DNA of 64,000 nt from an uncultured Arthrobacter sp. (GTDB lineage: Bacteria > Actinomycetota > Actinomycetes > Actinomycetales > Micrococcaceae): contig NZ_CANLXP010000009.1 of the NCBI RefSeq assembly GCF_947495145.1, positions 1 to 64,000 on the forward strand, read 5' to 3'. The position numbers and the translations under genes are program-made. Numbering within the stretch: the first letter of the stretch is position 1; every line of letters starts with the position of its first letter. The notes below the pieces were generated by a model that saw only the letters and a list, made by a program, of their open reading frames with translations, ran no database searches and was not told the origin of the DNA. This document shows positions 58,529 to 64,000 of the stretch, piece after piece.

Positions 58529-59128
58529 ATGTCGTATGAGATACCCACAGACCTGACTCCCGAGCTTGTTCCCCTGTCCTGGCTGCTGGGCACGTGGGAA
58601 GGTTCCGGCAGGCTCGGCGAGGGCAACGCGGATTCGGAGCACTTCTTCCAGCGTGCCACCTTCACCCAGCATGGCCTGCCCTATGTGCAGTACACCGCGG
58701 AGAGCTGGCTCACCGATGAAGAGGGCAACACCCTGCGTCCGCTGTCGGTGGAGACCGGATTCTGGGCGCTGGACCGCAAACTGAACGACGCCGACGTCGG
58801 CCCCGGTCTGTCGCCGGCGGACATCGTGCCCGCCCTGAAAAGTGCCGACGAGGTTGAACAGTTCCGTAATGAGGCGGGCGGGTTTGACATCACTGCCACC
58901 ATCGTCCATCCGGGCGGCATCGCGGAGCTGTACTACGGGAGCATCAAGGGTCCGCAGATCCAGCTCACCACAGACCTCGTGATGCGCGGGCAGCACTCCA
59001 AGGACTACTCGGCGGCCACGCGCCTGTTCGGACTGGTCAGCGGTGACCTGTACTGGCGCTGGGACATAGCAGCGAACGGCAGCTCGCTCGAACCGCATGC
59101 CTCCGCGATCCTCAAGAAGACGTCCTGA
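58529..59128 (+). CDS. Nitrobindin-like (FABP-fold) haem protein
   Basis: A 199-residue beta-barrel protein of the DUF1794/THAP4-like nitrobindin family. The haem pocket starts with LLGTWEGSGRLGEG, and the LLGTWxGxG motif is characteristic. The C-terminal WDIAANGSSLEPHASAIL supplies the likely proximal His. Nitrobindins bind haem and scavenge nitric oxide or peroxynitrite. Start at 58529, after the small membrane gene. It leads into ygfZ. Confidence 0.86.
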   Translation: MSYEIPTDLTPELVPLSWLLGTWEGSGRLGEGNADSEHFFQRATFTQHGLPYVQYTAESWLTDEEGNTLRPLSVETGFWALDRKLNDADVGPGLSPADIVPALKSADEVEQFRNEAGGFDITATIVHPGGIAELYYGSIKGPQIQLTTDLVMRGQHSKDYSAATRLFGLVSGDLYWRWDIAANGSSLEPHASAILKKTS

Positions 59129-59190
59129 GCCGGTATTCCTTGGAATCCGCCGCTGGAATACCCGCGACCGCCAAGAACGTTGCCAACGGT

Positions 59191-60276
59191 ATGACCTACT
59201 CAAGCCCGCTACTTTCCCTGCCCGGCGCTGTTGCTGCCGGCGCACCCGATGAGGGCGTGGCGGCGCACTACGGCGATCCGCTCCGCGAACAGCGCGCGCT
59301 CGCCCGCGGGGAAGCCGTCGTCGACCTCTCCCACCGCGGCGTCGTCACCGTGTCCGGCCCCGACCGCCTGAGCTGGCTCAACACCCTTTCCTCGCAGCTC
59401 CTGCTGGACCTCGCGCCGGGCGAATCCACCGAAACGCTCCTGCTCACCGTGCAGGGTCGGATTGAGTACAGTCCTCGAGTGGTCGACGACGGCGCCACCA
59501 CCTGGCTGCTGACCGAAAGTTGGGAAGCCGCTCCACTGGCACAGTGGCTGGACCGCATGAAGTTTATGCTTCGGGTGGAAATAGCGGACGTCACTGCCCT
59601 CTGGGCGACGGTCGGTTCGGTCAAGCCGGTCGAACGGTTCGGGGAGAACCTCACCTGGATTGACGCGTGGCCCAACATCCGTACGGGCGGGTACTCCTAC
59701 AGCGTTGTGGAGGAGGGCTCGCACCCGGGCGCAGAGCGTCCCTGGCATGAATACCTGGTTCCCCGCCCCGATCTCGCGGAAGCCGTGAACGGTCTCACCC
59801 TGGCGGGAATGATGGCGTCGGAAGCCCTGCGCATTGCGGCCTGGCGTCCGCGGCTCGGTGTAGAAACGGACGAGCGCACCATCCCGCACGAGCTCGATCT
59901 GCTGCGCACAGCCGTCCACCTCTCGAAGGGCTGCTACAAGGGCCAGGAGACAGTCGCCCGCGTTCATAACCTCGGGCATCCGCCGCGGCGGCTTGTCTTC
60001 CTGCAGTTGGACGGCAGCCAGCACACCCTTCCGGAGCGCGGCAGCGCCGTCGTCGTCGGAGGACGAACGGTGGGTACGCTCACCTCCGTCGGGCAGCACT
60101 ACGAGATGGGCGCGGTGGGCCTGGCGGTCATCAAGCGCAGCGTGGATCCTGACGCCGCCGTCGACGTGGTGGACGGTGAGGAGCACTACGCGGCCGCACA
60201 GGAACTGATCGTCGCAACGGACGCCGGGCAGGTTGTCGGCCGTCCCACCGGACTGCTGAAAGGCGGGCGGGTATGA
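59191..60276 (+). CDS. ygfZ: YgfZ/GcvT-domain folate-binding protein
   Basis: A 361-residue aminomethyltransferase-fold protein. The YgfZ signature KGCYKGQETVAR is near residue 245. The N-terminal RGVVTVSGPDRLSWLNTLSS is also typical. YgfZ helps maintain iron-sulfur proteins. The ATG at 59191 fits homologues; a TTG at 59140 would add 17 residues. The next ankyrin gene overlaps by 4 nt. Confidence 0.88.
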   Translation: MTYSSPLLSLPGAVAAGAPDEGVAAHYGDPLREQRALARGEAVVDLSHRGVVTVSGPDRLSWLNTLSSQLLLDLAPGESTETLLLTVQGRIEYSPRVVDDGATTWLLTESWEAAPLAQWLDRMKFMLRVEIADVTALWATVGSVKPVERFGENLTWIDAWPNIRTGGYSYSVVEEGSHPGAERPWHEYLVPRPDLAEAVNGLTLAGMMASEALRIAAWRPRLGVETDERTIPHELDLLRTAVHLSKGCYKGQETVARVHNLGHPPRRLVFLQLDGSQHTLPERGSAVVVGGRTVGTLTSVGQHYEMGAVGLAVIKRSVDPDAAVDVVDGEEHYAAAQELIVATDAGQVVGRPTGLLKGGRV

Positions 60277-60671
60277 CCGCACAGGGCTCAGATCCCTCAG
60301 CCGACGCAGCCATCGCGCTGGCCCACCGGCTGCTGGATGCAGCACGGGAAGGCGACGGCGCAACGCTGCGTCAGTACCTTGACGCCGGGGTGCCGGCGAC
60401 GCTGACCAACGCTGCCGGGGACAGCCTGCTGATGCTCGCCGCGTATAACGGGCACGCCTCGGTGGTTGCCGATCTTATTGCGCGTGGAGCAGATGCCGAG
60501 GCGCCGAATGACCGCGGTCAGACTCCGCTGGCCGGAGCAGTCTTCAAGGGCTACTCCGACGTGGCGAGGGTCCTGCTGGACGCAGGCGCAAGCCCGGACG
60601 CCGGAACGCCGTCAGCACGCGATGCCGCCACCATGTTCGGCCGCGCTGACATGCTGGAGCTCTTCAGCTAA
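60273..60671 (+). CDS. Small ankyrin-repeat protein
   Basis: A 132-residue protein with about three ankyrin repeats: GDGATLRQYLDAGVPATLTN, then NGHASVVADLIARGADAE, then KGYSDVARVLLDAGASPD. Such small proteins bind a protein partner; the partner is unknown. It overlaps ygfZ by 4 nt, so the two may work together. Confidence 0.88.
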   Translation: MTAQGSDPSADAAIALAHRLLDAAREGDGATLRQYLDAGVPATLTNAAGDSLLMLAAYNGHASVVADLIARGADAEAPNDRGQTPLAGAVFKGYSDVARVLLDAGASPDAGTPSARDAATMFGRADMLELFS

Positions 60672-60732
60672 CCCTTCTCTCGTTCTTCCCGGGCTTCCGC
60701 TACGTCCGGTCCTTCGCCGTCGCCCTGCGCCG

Positions 60733-61464
60733 CTAGGCCGCGCCGCCCTCCAGCACAACGGAGGTCTGGCTTCCCACGCGGACAAACCCCGCGCTGAGCG
60801 CTGTGCGTTGTGAGGCAGTATTGTCCGTGCGCGCCCGCCACTGCGGGATCAGCCCGGCAGCCATGGATTCCTCGACCGCGATTGATGCGGCGTAGGACGC
60901 CCGTCCCCGCTGTCGTTCAGCCGGAGCCGTCAGCACGCCGAGGTGCGCCAGGATGCCTTCCCAGATGTCGTAGCCGGCGCCGGCGAGGGGGAGCAGAGGA
61001 TCGGAGGAGTCGTCCACCAGAACGCAGGTGTGCTCCATCGCGCTGAGTCCCACCTCGGCGACGTCGTCCGGCGGGCAGAGCCGCTCAAGCGCGAGCGCGT
61101 GTTCGGTGTCGCTGCTGACCGGCGGACCGTCGTCAGGGAAGGTGGGCAGGGTGTCGCAGAAATACAGGAAAGCTTCGCCGAGCCCCCTTCCGCCGCGCGG
61201 CCGGCTCATGGACAACAGCGTTGAATGCCGGGCCAGTTCGGCGCCGGGCAGGCTCTTCGCCTCATCCAGCGCCCAGGTGGGCCCCACCAGCGCTTCCTTC
61301 CCGAAGAGGGAGACGAAGCTGAGCAGCGGGGCGCTGTTGTCCTCACGGTAGATGCGGTTCCGGCCGCCGGCGGCCATGGCATCGTCGTCGAGCCCCAGCA
61401 GTCTGGACCAGGCGAGCTGAATGATCGAGATGGTGCCGGGTTCCAGATTCGTCCCGAATTTCAT
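60733..61464 (-). CDS. GNAT-family N-acetyltransferase
   Basis: A 243-residue protein whose C-terminal 80 residues show a GNAT FR47-type fold: APAERQRGRASYAASIAVEE, then RARTDNTASQRTALSAGFV. The N-terminal part is a family-specific extension. Substrate unknown. A TAACGT box ends 6 nt before the ATG and no ribosome site is visible, so it is probably leaderless. It converges with the ankyrin gene. Confidence 0.78.
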   Translation of the reverse strand: MKFGTNLEPGTISIIQLAWSRLLGLDDDAMAAGGRNRIYREDNSAPLLSFVSLFGKEALVGPTWALDEAKSLPGAELARHSTLLSMSRPRGGRGLGEAFLYFCDTLPTFPDDGPPVSSDTEHALALERLCPPDDVAEVGLSAMEHTCVLVDDSSDPLLPLAGAGYDIWEGILAHLGVLTAPAERQRGRASYAASIAVEESMAAGLIPQWRARTDNTASQRTALSAGFVRVGSQTSVVLEGGAA

Positions 61465-61508
61465 GGAACAACGTTAGCTGAACGGGGCTCAGCGGCAGCA
61501 GACGGCTC

Positions 61509-62534
61509 TCAGCCGAAGAGAATGGCCGCTTCGTCGTAACGGTGCTGCGGAACGCACTTGAGGTTGCCCAGCGCGGCATCGAAACCGACATGGGCGATCT
61601 CGGTGCCGTTGAGCGAAACCATGGTGCCCCATAGCCCGTTGATGACCGAGTCCACGGCTGCCATCCCGAGGCGGGTGGCCAGTACCCGGTCGAACGCGGA
61701 GGGCACGCCGCCGCGCTGGATGTGGCCGAGTACCGTGGCGCGCGTCTCGATGCCGGTGCGGGATTCGATTTCGGGGGCGAGCTGGTCGGCGATGCCACCC
61801 AGCCGCGGCCTGCCGAAGGTATCCAGGCCACGTTCGGAGTGCGCCTGTTCCATGTGCGCGGGGACGAAGCCTTCGGCGACCACAACCAGCGGCGCGCGTC
61901 CGCGGTCCCTGGCATCAGTGACCCATTCGCAGATCTGTTCCATTGAGGTTTGTTGTTCCGGGATGAGGATGGCGTGCGCGCCCGAGGCCATGCCAGCGTG
62001 CAGCGCGATCCAGCCCACGTGACGGCCCATGACCTCGGCCACCATGCAGCGGGAGTGGGATTCACCGGTGGTGCGGAGCCGGTCGATGGCCTCGGTGGCG
62101 ATCTGCACGGCGGTATCGAAGCCGAAGGTGTAATCGGTGGCGTCGAGGTCGTTGTCGACCGTCTTGGGAACGCCGACGATCTTCAGCCCGGCGTCAGTCA
62201 GGCGCTTGGCCGCTGCGAGCGTGCCTTCGCCGCCGATGGCGATCATTGCGTCGATGCCGAGCCGGTCAAGGGTGGCCTTGATGGCGTCGGGTCCGCCCTT
62301 GCCCTCGAAGGGGTTGGTGCGGGACGTGCCCAGAATGGTGCCGCCCTGCTTGGAAATGCCTCGAACCGCGTGTCGGGGAAGATCGATGATGTCGCCCTCC
62401 ACCACGCCCCGCCAGCCGTCACGGAACCCCACGAACTCGAGGTTGTCGGTCTTGATGCCCTTCAGTACAGCTCCGCGGATCACCGCGTTGAGTCCGGGAC
62501 AGTCGCCTCCGCTGGTGAGGATTCCAATCTTCAT
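61509..62534 (-). CDS. pfkA: 6-phosphofructokinase
   Basis: A 341-residue glycolytic kinase. The ATP-side loop is LTSGGDCPGLNAVIRG, then GGEGTLAAAK. The substrate motif is PKTVDNDLDATDYTFGFDTA. The Lys of PKTVDND is found in pyrophosphate-using enzymes as well as in some ATP-using actinobacterial ones, while the Gly of GGEGT favours ATP. The phosphoryl donor is therefore not certain. The start at 62534 is the conserved MKIGILTSGG; a GGAAAA site lies upstream. Confidence 0.92.
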   Translation of the reverse strand: MKIGILTSGGDCPGLNAVIRGAVLKGIKTDNLEFVGFRDGWRGVVEGDIIDLPRHAVRGISKQGGTILGTSRTNPFEGKGGPDAIKATLDRLGIDAMIAIGGEGTLAAAKRLTDAGLKIVGVPKTVDNDLDATDYTFGFDTAVQIATEAIDRLRTTGESHSRCMVAEVMGRHVGWIALHAGMASGAHAILIPEQQTSMEQICEWVTDARDRGRAPLVVVAEGFVPAHMEQAHSERGLDTFGRPRLGGIADQLAPEIESRTGIETRATVLGHIQRGGVPSAFDRVLATRLGMAAVDSVINGLWGTMVSLNGTEIAHVGFDAALGNLKCVPQHRYDEAAILFG

Positions 62535-62670
62535 TAAGGCGTTTTCCAATCAATCGTGGACGGGGAATCGAGAAGAGCGCCTCTTTGAGCCCTCTATGAT
62601 TCTAGACACATCGGCGCGGGAGGCCCCTTTGTGTCAGAGGCGCCGAACACACTGGCACGACGGCGCTGCC

Positions 62671-63318
62671 TTAGCGGGCGGACGGCAGCAGACCGCGCTC
62701 CATGGCGACGACGACGGCGCGCGTCCGGTCGTCGACGTCCAGCTTGGCGAAGATTCGCAGCAGATGGGTTTTGACGGTGGTTTCCGCGATGAACAGCGCT
62801 GCAGCGATCTCCGGGTTGCTCATTCCCTGCGCCACCGCCTGAAGGACCTGCTTCTCCCTGGGGGATAGCGGTGGGGGCTCCGGTGCCCGCAGCCGGGAGA
62901 CCAGCTTCGCCGCAATCGGCGGCGCGAGGACGGTTTCGCCGCGTGCGGCGGCAAGGACAGCGTCGATGAGCGTTTCACCTGGAGTGTCCTTCAGGAGGTA
63001 GCCCACCGCGCCCGACTCGACTGCGCGCACAATGTCGGCATCGCCGTCGTACGTTGTGAGCACGAGGACTTTGATGGCCGGGTCGGCTTTCAGCAGCCGG
63101 GCGGTTGCCTCAGCCCCATCCATTTCCGGCATGCGCAGGTCCATGAGCACGACGTCGGGAGCATCAGTTGCGCTGCTGGTGACGGCTTCCCGACCGTTCC
63201 CGGCCTCACCGACAACCAGAAGCCGGCTGTCGGTGCTGAGCAGCGCACGGAGGCCCGCGCGGACGATGGGGTGGTCATCCGCGATGAGGACGCGGACCCT
63301 GACAGCATTGTCTGTCAT
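62671..63318 (-). CDS. NarL/LuxR-type response regulator
   Basis: A 215-residue response regulator. The receiver domain (1-120) has the acidic pair in LIADDHPIVRAGL and the phosphorylated Asp in DVVLMDLRMPEMDG. The LuxR helix-turn-helix (about 150-212) has LSPREKQVLQAVAQGMSNPE, then TTVKTHLLRIFAKLDVDDRT. It overlaps the upstream kinase gene by 4 nt, so the pair is a two-component system. Target genes unknown. Confidence 0.93.
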   Translation of the reverse strand: MTDNAVRVRVLIADDHPIVRAGLRALLSTDSRLLVVGEAGNGREAVTSSATDAPDVVLMDLRMPEMDGAEATARLLKADPAIKVLVLTTYDGDADIVRAVESGAVGYLLKDTPGETLIDAVLAAARGETVLAPPIAAKLVSRLRAPEPPPLSPREKQVLQAVAQGMSNPEIAAALFIAETTVKTHLLRIFAKLDVDDRTRAVVVAMERGLLPSAR

Positions 63319-64000
63319 GGCCGTGGAGCTTCGGGGGTGGGTCGCGGTGCGAGCGGCACGGTCATGGTGACACGCGTTCCGCGGCCAGGTGCAGTATCCA
63401 CCGCAAGTGTTCCGGAGATCTCCGCCAGCCGCGTACGCATCGACTTCAGTCCGTATCCACCGTTGCTGTCTTGTCCGGTGAAGCCGCAGCCATTGTCGCT
63501 CACCGTGAGCACCAGGCTGCCGCCTTGAGTGTTGATGGCCAACCGCACGTCTTCCGCATGACTGTGGCGGCGAACGTTGCTCAGCGCTTCCTGGGCGCAG
63601 CGCAGCACCGCAATTTGTTCCGGAGACGTCAGCGGCGGCAGCGTCTCCGGAAGGGACACCTCAGCTCTGCGGCCATCCCGGCCGGCGGCTTCGCCCAGCC
63701 GGCGTAACGCCCCCAGGAGGTCTCCGCCCTGCAGTTGCGACGGGCCCGCCGAGGCGATGAGTGCGCGCGACTCCCGTAGATTCTCCCGCGCCGTTTCACC
63801 GATTGCTGCGAGCTCACTGGTAACCCCGCTGTCTGTCGGCGCACGGCGTAGCCTTGCCTGCGCTGCCTCGGACAGCATGACAATCGACGTGAATCCCTGC
63901 GCGAGGGTGTCGTGGATTTCCCGTGACATGCGCTCGCGTTCAGCCATGGCGCCCTGTTGCTCATGTGCCTCGGCGAGCTCCGCCCGGGTTGCCTCAAGGG
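63315..64000 (-). CDS. Sensor histidine kinase, 5'-truncated by window end
   Basis: A partial kinase; the frame stays open to the window edge, and its N-terminal sensor lies outside. The dimerisation HisKA_3 helix is seen in ERERMSREIHDTLAQGFTSI, with the phospho-His in REIHD. The HATPase region has ALSNVRRHSHA, SDNGCGF and GYGLKSMRTR. Translation from the window edge begins LEATRAELAEAHEQQGAM. NarX/DesK-like group. Confidence 0.92.
   Translation of the reverse strand, partial: LEATRAELAEAHEQQGAMAERERMSREIHDTLAQGFTSIVMLSEAAQARLRRAPTDSGVTSELAAIGETARENLRESRALIASAGPSQLQGGDLLGALRRLGEAAGRDGRRAEVSLPETLPPLTSPEQIAVLRCAQEALSNVRRHSHAEDVRLAINTQGGSLVLTVSDNGCGFTGQDSNGGYGLKSMRTRLAEISGTLAVDTAPGRGTRVTMTVPLAPRPTPEAPRP

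Overview
The window is high-GC chromosomal DNA from an actinomycete, most likely an Arthrobacter-like member of the Micrococcaceae. The evidence is a mycothiol synthase (MshD), an FprA-type ferredoxin reductase, a MutT1-like NUDIX/histidine phosphatase next to ppk1, HadA/HadB-like dehydratases, a WXG-type protein, and many genes whose start codon lies about 6 nt after a TANNNT box (leaderless transcription). Species assignment is inference from gene content only.

1-19386 is a mixed chromosomal region. It holds two APC permeases, a RarD-like exporter, ferredoxin-NADP reductase, an ArsR/VOC pair, a TetR/MMPL exporter pair, a second TetR regulator, a Fur-catalase operon, two alpha/beta hydrolases, an MBL hydrolase, an MFS exporter, a pterin dehydratase-VOC fusion, HtpX, YajQ and a small secreted protein. 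19387-19468 is tRNA-Tyr.

19449-27307 is a 7.86-kb integrated element flanked by a perfect 41-bp direct repeat (attL/attR) that starts in the T-loop of tRNA-Tyr. It encodes an integrase and repressor (minus strand), an AlpA-like excisionase, small operon genes, a second complete tyrosine recombinase, a repeat-rich region, several very small coupled ORFs, a single HK97-fold major capsid protein, and a protein that looks like only the core-binding domain of an integrase. No terminase, portal, protease, tail or replication gene was recognised. It is best described as a capsid-bearing satellite-like or degenerate phage element, and it is the most interesting part of the window.

27308-49300 returns to chromosome. 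It holds an MmpS-like membrane protein, a lipoprotein, a thioredoxin, an NmrA-like protein, an AlkA-type glycosylase, transsulfuration genes (cystathionine beta-synthase, then a cystathionine gamma-synthase/lyase), an amidohydrolase, an SDR, a MOSC protein, a DEAD-box helicase with a long leader, tRNA-Thr and tRNA-Met, a MinD-like ATPase with an altered P-loop, a PfpI protein, a DUF2797 protein, MaoC-like dehydratases with murB, a proteobacterial-type asd, and a three-gene cassette led by a WXG protein.

49324-64000 carries folA-thyA, a frameshifted membrane gene, mutT1-ppk1, mshD, a GlnR-like response regulator, a 37-residue membrane protein, a nitrobindin-like protein, ygfZ with an ankyrin protein, a GNAT protein, a phosphofructokinase, and a NarL-type two-component pair whose kinase runs off the end of the window.
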